Shown here piece by piece: positions 23,989 to 32,206 of a DNA stretch of 64,000 bases. A model generated the notes under the pieces. That model saw nothing but the letters and a program-made list of their open reading frames with translations. It was not told where the DNA came from and did not search any database. Source of the DNA: Ignavibacteria bacterium (GTDB taxonomy: Bacteria; Bacteroidota; Ignavibacteria; OLB7); the NCBI GenBank assembly GCA_020635205.1, contig JACKAE010000001.1, positions 310,001 through 374,000 on the forward strand, written 5' to 3'. The stretch's first letter is position 1, and each line of letters opens with the position of its first letter. The translations under genes were made by a program, and so were the position numbers.

Positions 23989-25665
23989 GTGAAGAGTGTG
24001 AAGACCATACAGAAAACGATCCCGTACATAGCAATCGTTCTTGTCTTTCCCCTGTTAACGCTGCCACTCAGCGCGCAGGAAGGAGAGCCAGGAGAGGGAG
24101 TTGGAGAGTTTACTTTCGTTGGTGAAAGTGGCCCCCCTCCAATTGTTCTCCCCCCGGCTCGCAAAGGAGAAGTCTTCGATACTACACTCTACGCACTTCC
24201 ACCGGGGGACACGCTCATCTTCGGCGAACGTATCACAAACCTACAGGGCGACGGCGGAAGACTCCCGGTGTATGGTGAGTTCGACGATCCTTTAGTAGTA
24301 AACGTCGAGGGGAGTATTGGAACTTACGTTTCGCCGCGAGGGCGAGTGAGCCTTGAGTATGCAGTTGATCGATGGAATGGGCGCGGACTTCTCGACATCG
24401 GCTCCACGGCTGGGCACCTTGAAGGAGCCGAGGCCTCCAGCCTCCTCTTTGACGGTCGCCTTGAATATCAGATTCCGGGACAGCTTCCCTCTCCCGGCAA
24501 AGCGCGTGCAGGACTTGGCATCAGCTTTGGAAGCGATAGCTACAATCTCTACGGCAACAGCGTTGCACCGTTCGACAGAACACGGTCGATCTTCGACATT
24601 GATCTTGGGATGACAAGCGAGACCGACGCAGCATTCGACTATGCAGTCAGTCTCTCGATCGAATCAGTTTCGCTAAGCGACGATACGTTAGGAGTTACTG
24701 GGAACGCCTCTGCACTAACTCCAGCTTTCGGTGCGCACTTCCGGTTAGGAAACGACTCGTTGAACGTCAGCGCAGGGATTCGCTACCAAGCGACCTCCCT
24801 CGACTACGAAATGGTTACGAGCAACCCAGACTTCGTTGAGGCCTCCGGTATGGTAGAGTGGAGTCCCTCCTCCGGTCTCTTCGTTACGGCTGGTGGAATA
24901 ATTGCCCACGGCACGTTCTCTGACAGTGGTTCCTCAACTCTGCTGATGCCCCGAGGTGCTATTCGATATGAAGTCAGTGAAAACCTTGCAATCTTCGGGC
25001 GTTTTGCTCCGGAACTTCGCGCTCCATCCTATCGCTCCCGAATTATGCAGGCTTCCTACGTCAACCGGGAGATCACTCTCCGTCCTGAAAAAGTCTTAAT
25101 CCGGGGAGGAGGAGGAATCAGGTTGACCGCAGGTCAATTTAATATTGAGGGAGAAGCATTTTTTGAGAAGAGTGAAAATACGCCGGTAGTAACGCTTGTT
25201 GGGGAAGCGGGTGAGTTGCGCTGGAGTCACAGAGATTCCCGAACAGTTGGGGTGCGTGGAGGCTTGAACGCTACAGTCGGAGAGAAGATTGCCCTCTTCG
25301 GAGAATTGAGAATTGCAAACTCGGTCGATGAAGTAACTGACGAGCAACTACCAATGCACCCAACAATCGAGGCAGATGGCAGAATCAATTTCTCGTTGAC
25401 CAACAAAATCCAAATCTTCGGCACACTCCACTTTGTAGGTGAGCAAAACATCACATCTGATTTCACTACGTTGCCTGCTGGAATTGAACGGACAATCGAC
25501 CCACAGTTCCTGCTTGGCGGCGGCGCGGAGTATCAACTCACTAACGATCCGAACGTGAGTCTCTTCGCCGAGGTCACAAACCTGCTTGCACAGAGCTACC
25601 AGTGGTGGCAGAACTACGAAGCACCAGGATTGGAATTACGAGTTGGAGCGAGAGCACGGTTTTGA
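23989..25665 (+). CDS. Outer-membrane beta-barrel protein, receptor-like without plug
   Basis: This 558-residue protein has signal IPYIAIVLVFPLLTLPLSAQ, an acidic-glycine linker and then regularly alternating amphipathic strands from about residue 100. It closes with NVSLFAEVTNLLAQSYQWWQNYEAPGLELRVGARARF, the usual end of TonB-dependent receptor barrels including the terminal Phe. The N-terminal plug domain and carboxypeptidase-like domain are absent, and the length is short for a receptor. The start is GTG 23989 (or the in-frame GTG three codons later); 35 bases separate it from the TPR gene. Its place between the TPR protein and ExbBD suggests it is the outer-membrane partner of that motor. 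The family name cannot be given with certainty. Confidence 0.75.
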   Translation: MKSVKTIQKTIPYIAIVLVFPLLTLPLSAQEGEPGEGVGEFTFVGESGPPPIVLPPARKGEVFDTTLYALPPGDTLIFGERITNLQGDGGRLPVYGEFDDPLVVNVEGSIGTYVSPRGRVSLEYAVDRWNGRGLLDIGSTAGHLEGAEASSLLFDGRLEYQIPGQLPSPGKARAGLGISFGSDSYNLYGNSVAPFDRTRSIFDIDLGMTSETDAAFDYAVSLSIESVSLSDDTLGVTGNASALTPAFGAHFRLGNDSLNVSAGIRYQATSLDYEMVTSNPDFVEASGMVEWSPSSGLFVTAGGIIAHGTFSDSGSSTLLMPRGAIRYEVSENLAIFGRFAPELRAPSYRSRIMQASYVNREITLRPEKVLIRGGGGIRLTAGQFNIEGEAFFEKSENTPVVTLVGEAGELRWSHRDSRTVGVRGGLNATVGEKIALFGELRIANSVDEVTDEQLPMHPTIEADGRINFSLTNKIQIFGTLHFVGEQNITSDFTTLPAGIERTIDPQFLLGGGAEYQLTNDPNVSLFAEVTNLLAQSYQWWQNYEAPGLELRVGARARF

Positions 25666-25670
25666 GGAAG

Positions 25671-25699
25671 GCAAAAGTCAAAATTAAAAATTCAAAACC
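25671..25699 (-). repeat. AT-rich dispersed repeat, left arm
   Basis: A minus-oriented copy begins six bases after the barrel gene stop. It forms an inverted pair with 25771-25810 across a spacer of about 70 bases. Confidence 0.75.
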
Positions 25700-25770
25700 G
25701 GAGTCTGTGTAGAGCCTGTTTTGCTGAAAGCAGAGCACCACCTTCCTCCCCGATTACCTCTATCTGCCAT

Positions 25771-25810
25771 CTTCTCTTTTTGAATTTTTAGTTTTTAATT
25801 TTGAATTTTC
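25771..25810 (+). repeat. AT-rich dispersed repeat, right arm
   Basis: A plus-oriented copy with the CTTCTC inner edge, ending ten bases before the exbB ATG. With 25671-25699 it could fold into a long AU-rich stem inside the operon. Confidence 0.75.
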
Positions 25811-25820
25811 AACTGACACT

Positions 25821-26507
25821 ATGAACCTAATTAGCTTTTTCACGCAGGGTGGATGGATCATGTATCCAATCCTTCTCTGTTCCCTCATTGCCGTCTACAT
25901 CATCATCGAACGGGTGATGGCTCTGCGGCGTGCCCAAGAGATGCCAGAAGGTTTTTCTCGCCAGCTTCGCGATTTCATTCGCGTAGGGGACATCAAAAGT
26001 GCCCTCCTCTACGCTTCACGCTACGATATCCCAATTGCCCGAGTAATCAACTCCGGACTGGTAAAAGTCCACCGTGGTTACCGCCGCGTGCAGCAGGCAA
26101 TGGAAGACCAAGGGCGAGCCGAAATGAACCTGTTAGAACGCTACATGGGGATCCTGGCAACGGTGGCGGGCGTTGCTCCACTTCTCGGCTTTCTTGGAAC
26201 GGTAATCGGTATTGCCATTGCGTTCCAAGAGATTGCCGCACAGGGAGGACAAGTGAGTGCAGACGTGCTGGCCGACGGAATTTCGCAGGCGCTCTACACA
26301 ACAGTCTTTGGTCTGATTGTCGGGATTCCAGCCTTTGCCGGATATAACTATTTGAACGGAATGATCCGAGGTGTAGTGAGCAAGTTGGAGAACCAAGCAC
26401 GGGAAATCTTCGACGTAATCGAAGAAGAACTTCCAGCCGAAGGGCGTTCGAAAACCTCGATCAAAGCTGCCGAGCGGGAGTTTCCAGACGGAGGAAAAAC
26501 ATTATGA
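25821..26507 (+). CDS. exbB: MotA/TolQ/ExbB proton channel protein
   Basis: This 228-residue inner-membrane protein has three membrane helices: residues about 10-30 (GWIMYPILLCSLIAVYIIIERV), about 112-135 (YMGILATVAGVAPLLGFLGTVIGIAIAF) and about 155-175 (ALYTTVFGLIVGIPAFAGYNYL). The helix 2 motif APLLGFLGTVIG and the Thr in helix 3 (LYTTVFGL) are the conserved pore features. It forms the ExbB/TolQ ring with ExbD and drives TonB- or Tol-type work from the proton gradient. Its stop overlaps the exbD start by four bases, implying translational coupling. Sequence alone does not separate ExbB from TolQ. Confidence 0.92.
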   Translation: MNLISFFTQGGWIMYPILLCSLIAVYIIIERVMALRRAQEMPEGFSRQLRDFIRVGDIKSALLYASRYDIPIARVINSGLVKVHRGYRRVQQAMEDQGRAEMNLLERYMGILATVAGVAPLLGFLGTVIGIAIAFQEIAAQGGQVSADVLADGISQALYTTVFGLIVGIPAFAGYNYLNGMIRGVVSKLENQAREIFDVIEEELPAEGRSKTSIKAAEREFPDGGKTL

Positions 26508-26917
26508 AGTTTTCCGGTTCACAAGATTCAGGCTACCTCTCCGCCTTCAACTTCTCGTCACTTACCGACATTGTGATGTTGCTGCTGATCTTCTTCTTGC
26601 TGACAAGCTCGTTTGTCACAACCAAAGGACTGGACGTTGTTCTCCCTGAGGCTTCGAACACGCAGCAGCACCAAGATTTACGAGTTGACGTGAGTGTGAA
26701 GGGGGATGGATCGATTGCCTTCAACGGAAAGGAGATAACAAAAGCAGAATTGCCAAGCCTGATCTCCGCAGCTATTACCGCAGACACAACGGTAGCAACA
26801 GTTGTGGTTCTCCGGGCAGATCAATCGCTTAGCTACAGCACAGTTGTTGAGATGCTCGACGTTATTAAAGGAGCCGGTGCAACCCGGTTCTTCTTAGCAA
26901 CGGAGAAGAAGAAGTAA
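26504..26917 (+). CDS. exbD: ExbD/TolR biopolymer transport protein
   Basis: This 137-residue protein has a short cytoplasmic N-terminus, one membrane helix (about 17-38) and a periplasmic domain. The helix begins FSSLTDIVMLLLIFFLL, where the Asp after Thr is the proton-carrying residue of ExbD/TolR. The periplasmic part (VVLPEASNTQQHQDLRVDVSVKGDGSIAFNGKEITKAELPSLI...VVLRADQSLSYSTVVEMLDVIKGAGA) has the standard fold. It is translationally coupled to exbB by a 4-base overlap. Confidence 0.93.
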   Translation: MKFSGSQDSGYLSAFNFSSLTDIVMLLLIFFLLTSSFVTTKGLDVVLPEASNTQQHQDLRVDVSVKGDGSIAFNGKEITKAELPSLISAAITADTTVATVVVLRADQSLSYSTVVEMLDVIKGAGATRFFLATEKKK

Positions 26918-26981
26918 AGTAAGGTCTACAGGTCTATTGCAATAGAAGGAAGTATGTGCTACATGATGTGGATGATGCTAT

Positions 26982-27737
26982 ATGAACAAGAAAGAACTTG
27001 AGATCCCGGAGACATCGTTCGATAGAAAGAACAGACAGAATTCCCTGTTTGCTACGATACTCTTCCACGCTGCACTTCTCCTCCCACTCTTCCTGATTAC
27101 CTGTTCCCCAGGAACAGAGCCAGATGAACTGACGTTGATTGAGTGGGGGGGAGGAGGCGACCCAAATGTGAATGCACCGGTTGGACCAACGCCGCGGGGA
27201 GAGGTGGATGGAGGGAAAAAGAGCACTTCCGAACAGCAAGTGAAAGAGACCCCAACAGAACCGACGGAAACCACTACGTCAAAGTCTTCAGACAAGATAT
27301 ACGAGCCTAAGGAAAAGACATCCAACAAACAATCTCAGCAGACGAAGGCAGAGAAGGAGAACTCCTCTCCCTCAACATCAAACAACAATGATACCGACGG
27401 CCAAACCGACGCACCGAAGGGAAAACCTGATGGAGAGGGAAAAACAGAAGCCAGTGGAAGCGGTCAAGGTTCAGCCAGCGGTTTTGGCCTCGGGGCTGGA
27501 AGAAGTTGGATCGTCTCTCCCCATTCAGTAATCCCGAAACGCCTTACCGGTGCAGTTGGAACGGTTACCCTCAGCTACGTTGTAAAGTCTGACGGTAGGG
27601 TAACCTCGATTAGCAAAGTCAGTGGGTCAACTTCTCTGTTCAACATAGTTAAAGGCTATTTATCGAAAGCCCGAGCTAACACAGCAGAACCGGGAAGTCC
27701 TGATATTCGTGGGAAAGGAACAGTAACCTACAATTAG
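26982..27737 (+). CDS. TonB-like energy transducer
   Basis: This 251-residue protein has an N-terminal cytoplasmic stretch, one membrane segment (about 22-42, LFATILFHAALLLPLFLITC) and a long low-complexity hydrophilic spacer (residues about 65-165) rich in Thr, Ser, Lys and Glu rather than Pro/Lys. It ends with a C-terminal TonB-type domain (GAVGTVTLSYVVKSDGRVTSISKVSGSTSLFNIVKGYLSKARAN). Both TolA and TonB have this layout. It directly follows exbBD, and a terminator follows it, so it closes the TPR-barrel-ExbBD run. It very probably couples ExbBD to the outer-membrane barrel or the TPR protein; whether it is TonB- or TolA-like cannot be settled. Confidence 0.8.
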   Translation: MNKKELEIPETSFDRKNRQNSLFATILFHAALLLPLFLITCSPGTEPDELTLIEWGGGGDPNVNAPVGPTPRGEVDGGKKSTSEQQVKETPTEPTETTTSKSSDKIYEPKEKTSNKQSQQTKAEKENSSPSTSNNNDTDGQTDAPKGKPDGEGKTEASGSGQGSASGFGLGAGRSWIVSPHSVIPKRLTGAVGTVTLSYVVKSDGRVTSISKVSGSTSLFNIVKGYLSKARANTAEPGSPDIRGKGTVTYN

Positions 27738-27786
27738 GTTTGGATGATCGAGTAGAATAGATCTGTCCATCTCATCTAAAAAGAAG

Positions 27787-27819
27787 AAACCGGAAGCCGA
27801 GTTCATCGACTTCCGGTTT
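27787..27819. terminator. Hairpin terminator between convergent genes
   Basis: Arms AAACCGGAAG (27787-27796) and CTTCCGGTTT (27810-27819), with inner CGA/TCG pairs, are followed by one further T and an AT-rich run. It lies 49 bases after the TonB-like gene and before the convergent lipoprotein gene. Confidence 0.8.
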
Positions 27820-27860
27820 TCATTTCTATAGCAAGAAGATATCTTCAGAGAAGATTCTCT

Positions 27861-28652
27861 TTACGATGCCTGCCGCTCTACCATTCCACCGAGCGTAATT
27901 ACGTACTCGTTGGTTGTGGTGTCGAACGAGACCTTGTAGGTGGTTGGATAGAATCCATCCTTTTGATAGGCTTGTGGCAGTTTGATAAGCTCCTCAAGCG
28001 TTGGCTTCGTATCGAGCCACGCCTTGGTCATCATCGGCTCGATGAAGTTGATTTTTCCATCCCACGAACCGAAAATCATAACTTCGGTAAAGCCCCCCGG
28101 CATAATGCTTGCATCCTTTGAGTCAATCCAGTGAACGCCCATTTGTGGAACCGCCGAAATTGGAGGAGGTGTGATGTAGTCAACAGGGATATACTCTGCA
28201 TCTGGAAGGTTTTCTGCCTTTTCTGTGAGAGCCGGATCAATCGCCATGCGTTCTGCTTCGGTCATCATGTAGAAGTGCATGTCGAAGTGGGGAACGTCGA
28301 AAACCATTGCTGGCTCATGACCATGTCCGTTCCAGTCGAGAGAGACGTGGTTGATAACGGTCGTCGATCCTTGTGAAGGGATGTTGAACCAGAGCGTAAC
28401 CGGCTCATCCTGATCTGGTAACCCTTGCAAGGCATCCTCAGTAATTCTGAGGCCAACCTCGGTTGGATCACCATCTTTGTCCAACGTCACGAAGAGTTTG
28501 GCTGATCCGTTACCAATGTTTTGTGACTCAGTAGCAAATGTGCCACTCTTGTCCTCTGGCGTTGTTGTCGGTTCGTCATCGCACCCAGCAATTGCCAGTC
28601 CGCAAAGCAAAAGTGTTGCTGCTCCCCAACGATTCAGTAGCCTGAAATTCAT
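27861..28652 (-). CDS. Lipoprotein with His-rich segment, DUF5602-like
   Basis: This 263-residue protein has a lipoprotein signal (WGAATLLLCGLAIAGC, Cys about 24). ATG 28652 is preferred to 28670 because a GGAGG Shine-Dalgarno site lies about ten bases before it. The mature protein has a His/Met-rich centre (NGHGHEPAMVFDVPHFDMHFYMM, then MGVHWID and EPMMTKAWL) that recalls secreted metal- or haem-associated domains annotated as DUF5602; I assign that only tentatively. No catalytic motif is seen. Upstream is a good FCB promoter. It converges on the TonB-like gene and may be co-expressed with nothing else. Confidence 0.7.
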   Translation of the reverse strand: MNFRLLNRWGAATLLLCGLAIAGCDDEPTTTPEDKSGTFATESQNIGNGSAKLFVTLDKDGDPTEVGLRITEDALQGLPDQDEPVTLWFNIPSQGSTTVINHVSLDWNGHGHEPAMVFDVPHFDMHFYMMTEAERMAIDPALTEKAENLPDAEYIPVDYITPPPISAVPQMGVHWIDSKDASIMPGGFTEVMIFGSWDGKINFIEPMMTKAWLDTKPTLEELIKLPQAYQKDGFYPTTYKVSFDTTTNEYVITLGGMVERQAS

Positions 28653-28695
28653 ACGATAGTGCCTCCGCATGTTATGATTTGGTAATAATGCGCCG

Positions 28696-28725
28696 CAAAG
28701 ATAAGAGAATGTTGTTAAGGAGCGA
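28696..28725 (-). promoter_or_regulatory. Promoter of the His-rich lipoprotein gene
   Basis: On the minus strand, TTCG, a 19-base spacer and TATCTTTG (-7 element at 28696-28703) precede the gene by about 45 bases. The -7 is a full match to TAnnTTTG; the -33 differs by one base. Confidence 0.55.
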
Positions 28726-28783
28726 ATACCCCCGCATAATCACTCCATTTCTTGGTCTCTCTATCGTGCGAGTGAGGGGAGGA

Positions 28784-29695
28784 CTACGTTCCCGTCTCTT
28801 TTGCTGGAACCGTCCTCAGATATAGCCACATCGCGTGAATATCATCGTCGGTCATCAAGGCAGTTGTTCCCCAAGGCATCGCCTCAGGGTTTAAGGCTCT
28901 TCCATCCTTGCTCTTCCCTAACCGCAGCGCAGTCGTAAACTCAGCTTCGTTCCAAGAGCCGAGGCCATCTGTGTGTGGAGTCAAGTTTGCTGCCGGTGGC
29001 CAATCGGGTGCGCCAGCAGAGACTGGGCCACCGGAGAAGTCTGGTCGGTGGCATCCGATACATCCACCAATTTTCGTGAGGTGTTCCCCATATTCGGCTG
29101 TCGGAGCAGAAGGGGGTGGTGCGGGACGGGTCGCCTTCAGGTCGATCTTCTCGGTGGCAAAGAGTGGTAGTGCACCTACCGTAACCAGAACACGCCCTAA
29201 AATACCGAGCGACGGTTCCTCCACTTCCCGGTCAACCGGTGGCACAGACTGTAGGTAACCGATCAACTTCCCCAGCTCTTCATCACTCATATACCAGTAA
29301 TCTTCACTCGGCATCACAACAAGTCCTTTCCCATCTGGCTTCACACCGTAGCGGATAGCCCGCACCCAATCCTCCACTTTGAACTCAGCTCCAATCCCTC
29401 CTTTCCCTCGCGTGATATTCTTGCCGGCAACGTGCCCAATAATTGGCTCGTCGATAAAGACTTTCCCCCCAAAATCTCCGCCGTGACACTCAACGCACTT
29501 GCCAATCGCCGTAGCTAAATACTTCCCTTCAGCCATCGAAGCTGAGTCGGTAAGGATTGCGACCGTTTCGGTTGGAACTTCGAACGTAGAGCTAAGTTCT
29601 GAACTGCTGACGATGTAGGAAATACCGACAAAAACTATGAGCAAGCCGAGAATGCTCCCCAGAGTAACGCCTACCCACTTGAGTACTCTTCGCAT
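28784..29695 (-). CDS. Membrane-anchored dihaem cytochrome c
   Basis: This 303-residue protein has an N-terminal anchor (about residues 10-30, GVTLGSILGLLIVFVGISYIV) and two c-type haem domains. The first haem site is C67-V-E-C70-H71, the second C212-I-G-C215-H216. Candidate distal Met ligands lie in VVMPSEDYWYMSDEEL and EAMPWGTTALMTDDDI. The spacing matches periplasmic cytochromes that accept electrons from quinone- or PQQ-dependent dehydrogenases. The electron donor is unknown, since the neighbours are unrelated. A strong ribosome site (AGGAGGA, three bases before ATG) is present on the minus strand at 29699-29705. Confidence 0.9.
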   Translation of the reverse strand: MRRVLKWVGVTLGSILGLLIVFVGISYIVSSSELSSTFEVPTETVAILTDSASMAEGKYLATAIGKCVECHGGDFGGKVFIDEPIIGHVAGKNITRGKGGIGAEFKVEDWVRAIRYGVKPDGKGLVVMPSEDYWYMSDEELGKLIGYLQSVPPVDREVEEPSLGILGRVLVTVGALPLFATEKIDLKATRPAPPPSAPTAEYGEHLTKIGGCIGCHRPDFSGGPVSAGAPDWPPAANLTPHTDGLGSWNEAEFTTALRLGKSKDGRALNPEAMPWGTTALMTDDDIHAMWLYLRTVPAKETGT

Positions 29696-29904
29696 GGTTC
29701 TCCTCCTAATGCGAAATTGATGATAATGGTTATACTCTATCGTAATATCTGTATGCTACGCTGTATAAGTAGAATCAAAGGAGGCTGCACGCTTCGAGCC
29801 TTGCATAACGCATAGCAAACTCCAACGCTCTCTCCTTACCAACCGAGTCTGCATAAATTCACGCACTCATATACTTGCCCACCCATTCACTCAACTCTGC
29901 CAAC

Positions 29905-30453
29905 TTATCCCACACTCTCTGGCGCGTTTGCGTACTTACGATACCTCCCCGTGAGCTTCGCAAGCAGACGTTGGATTGGAAAAATTGTCTTCTGAACAAA
30001 AGCTGGAATTTCAGTGATTGCGAACTCACTACGATAACGGTAGGCAAGCCAAGCCGCATCAAGTCCGCTCGGGCGTTTTCCACCATTCTCCTTTGTTGAT
30101 GCGTACATCTCAGTCAGGAAATACTCGATATTATCGGGGGGGCAAATATATCCGCTACAAATCAAGTCGTCATCTCCAGCATTCCAAAACTTGTGAGAAA
30201 CTCCGGCGGCAAACTTAACGGTTTCTCCTACGCTGGCATACCGCTTTTCTCCCCCCTCTACTTGATAGCCAATCCTTCCCTGCTCCACAGTCAAACCTTC
30301 TTCCTGCCGAAAGTGAACGTGCATTGGTGGTCCACTTCCAGGAGAGACTCGATTGCGGACTTCAAGATATTCACCACGTTCATCTCTTCTACGCCCAACG
30401 AACGTCAGCTCTTCACCACCACCACTGGCGATTGTGTGGGGATAGGTATACAT
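29905..30453 (-). CDS. Cupin domain protein
   Basis: This 182-residue single-domain cupin has motif 1 PPMHVHFRQEEGLTVEQGRIGYQVEG (His, His, Glu metal ligands) and motif 2 AGVSHKFWNAGDDD (third His), in about residues 35-95. A helical C-terminal extension (FVQKTIFPIQRLLAKLTG) follows. Start 30453 is chosen because GGAGG lies a few bases upstream. The gene follows an AraC-family regulator on the same strand after 62 bases, so the regulator may control it. Metal-dependent dioxygenase, isomerase or ligand-binding roles are all possible in this superfamily; none is favoured. Confidence 0.82.
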   Translation of the reverse strand: MYTYPHTIASGGGEELTFVGRRRDERGEYLEVRNRVSPGSGPPMHVHFRQEEGLTVEQGRIGYQVEGGEKRYASVGETVKFAAGVSHKFWNAGDDDLICSGYICPPDNIEYFLTEMYASTKENGGKRPSGLDAAWLAYRYRSEFAITEIPAFVQKTIFPIQRLLAKLTGRYRKYANAPESVG

Positions 30454-30515
30454 GCTTACCTCCAAATGCTATTCTGTTGATCTCCGATATATATAAGCAA
30501 CACGAAGGTAGGATG

Positions 30516-31373
30516 CTACTGATAGATAGTATTGTAAAAAGGGGACATGCGAGCAATCTCGTCGAAATCCTTTCCAAGTTTGCTGCGCTGTATCGTTGAA
30601 AGGAATTTTCCGGGCGACACTCCTGCCAACTCTCGAAACTCTTTGGTGAAGTGTGCTTGATCGAAGTACCCACTCTCGCAGGCAACCTCGATATTGCGAA
30701 CTGGATCGCTCAAAAGCTGTAGTGTGTGCTGGAAGCGAACGATACGACTAAAGAGCTTTGGAGGTATCCCAACAGTCTCTTGAAAGCGCCGAGCAAATTG
30801 CTTTCTACTCAACCTGTACTGCTCTGCCATTTTCTGCACTTGTAACCCTCCGCGAGTTCCCACAATCCCCTCGACAGCACCAACGATAAGCTGATCTTTC
30901 CGACACTCTCTTAACTCCGAACAGAGGAAGGCTTCCACTATGTGGCGACGTTCGTATGGCGAACTGCATTCGCTTAGGCGTTCCTCCATATTCGCTACTC
31001 TGTTTCCAAACACATAGTGAAGATCCAAGTTCTGATTCGTTGCCTCACTTAGTGGAAAGCGAGTAAAGCAGCGTACACCCCAAGGCTTGAAGCAGATTGA
31101 AAAAACGTTATAGCCAGACTCCCAAGAGTACTTTTTCGGACGCAAGAAGTTCCCTCCAAGGGAAGCACGCGGGGAAGCAATCGAATCAGTCCCCTCAAAC
31201 GAGACCTTCGCTTTTCCGGAACCGTAGGCAAAGGCTATCGAGATTACTGGAGCTGGATAGAGTTGGATAGACTGCTCGGCTTCCCCCACAGCAGACTCAC
31301 CACTTTGCATGTCGAGGTAAACCTCGACAAAGGGACGAAGCTGCGGAGAAGGTGGTAGAAGGAATGTCTGCAT
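30516..31373 (-). CDS. AraC family transcriptional regulator
   Basis: This 285-residue protein has an N-terminal sensing domain resembling that of DUF6597-type AraC regulators (LRPFVEVYLDMQSG...ISIAFAYGSG, GVRCFTRFPLSE). Its C-terminal double helix-turn-helix spans about residues 175-270 (VQKMAEQYRLSRKQFARRFQETVGIPPKLFSRIVRFQHTLQLL...VACESGYFDQAHFTKEFRELAGVSPGKFL). ATG 31373 fits the family better than a start seven codons upstream. It lies directly upstream of the cupin gene. The effector is unknown. Confidence 0.9.
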   Translation of the reverse strand: MQTFLLPPSPQLRPFVEVYLDMQSGESAVGEAEQSIQLYPAPVISIAFAYGSGKAKVSFEGTDSIASPRASLGGNFLRPKKYSWESGYNVFSICFKPWGVRCFTRFPLSEATNQNLDLHYVFGNRVANMEERLSECSSPYERRHIVEAFLCSELRECRKDQLIVGAVEGIVGTRGGLQVQKMAEQYRLSRKQFARRFQETVGIPPKLFSRIVRFQHTLQLLSDPVRNIEVACESGYFDQAHFTKEFRELAGVSPGKFLSTIQRSKLGKDFDEIARMSPFYNTIYQ

Positions 31374-31385
31374 TGATCTCGAAAG

Positions 31386-31421
31386 AGAATTCAAAATGAA
31401 AAAGGAAAGATCAAAAAAGGG
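31386..31421 (-). repeat. AT-rich dispersed repeat, degenerate single arm
   Basis: A minus-oriented copy (AATTCAAAATGAAAAAGGAA, then TCAAAAAAGGG) lies in the spacer between the HAD and AraC genes, partly degenerate. Confidence 0.55.
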
Positions 31422-31427
31422 AATGTT

Positions 31428-32162
31428 TTACAAAACCCTTTCGAGAACATTCTCCACTTCGCTCCAATCTTCCATTATACCATCAGCACTTGTCTCCTCT
31501 TCTGCATACTTAGCAAGATGTTCAGAGCTTCGGTAGAGAATTGCGCGCATTCCAACTCCCTTCGCCCCACGTATATCTGTTCGCTCAATGTCGCCGATGT
31601 GGAGTGCAGTCTCCGGCAGACTCCCGAGCGGTTCCAACGCCCGGAGGAATGCTTCTGGATGGGGTTTTGCCACCCCTGTCTCATCACTGAAAACAAACTC
31701 CTGAAAGTATTGGGCAATGTTATCGCGCTCCATTAACTGACGTAGGACTGAACCGGGAGAGAATGCTGTATCGGATATTAGAGCCAGAGGAGCAAACGAA
31801 GCAAGGTGGTGTAATCCTTCCTGCACGCCCGGTAAGAGTCCGGGAGAGTGATCGAGTATCCCTTGCTCAAACACCTTCACCACGCTCTCAATTCGCTCCT
31901 CTGAAAGAGATATCTGTAACTGCCGCAGAATCTCTGCAACCATTTCCTCTGAGGTTGGCGTTCGCTGTTTCCCAAGCCAGTGCTGATCGAAGTACTCCCA
32001 CAGTCCAGCATACGCCTTCTCGAAGAGAACAAGGTTGGGCAACTGGTGCTCCTGCTCAATTGCCCTTAACAACGTAGCCTTTCGCTGCGCATTCCGCTCC
32101 GGACCATTTGCACTGTCGTAGAGCGTCTGCCAGAAATCGATGGTTATTGTTGTGAAAGGCAT
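31428..32162 (-). CDS. HAD family hydrolase
   Basis: This 244-residue phosphatase-like protein has motif I ITIDFWQTLYD (nucleophile D9), a helical cap at about 20-95, motif II (ALISDTAFS), motif III Lys in ETGVAKPHPEAF and motif IV HIGDIERTDIRGAKGVGM. The second Asp of the DxD motif I is replaced by Trp (DFW), as in some HAD subgroups where general acid catalysis differs. The substrate is probably a small phosphate ester but is not identifiable. The start ATG is preceded by AAGGAA. It is followed by the AraC gene and preceded by the TonB-dependent receptor, all on the minus strand. Confidence 0.88.
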   Translation of the reverse strand: MPFTTITIDFWQTLYDSANGPERNAQRKATLLRAIEQEHQLPNLVLFEKAYAGLWEYFDQHWLGKQRTPTSEEMVAEILRQLQISLSEERIESVVKVFEQGILDHSPGLLPGVQEGLHHLASFAPLALISDTAFSPGSVLRQLMERDNIAQYFQEFVFSDETGVAKPHPEAFLRALEPLGSLPETALHIGDIERTDIRGAKGVGMRAILYRSSEHLAKYAEEETSADGIMEDWSEVENVLERVL

Positions 32163-32206
32163 TATATGTTCCTTGTGGACGTTTTGATTTCATCTAACAT
32201 TCTATA

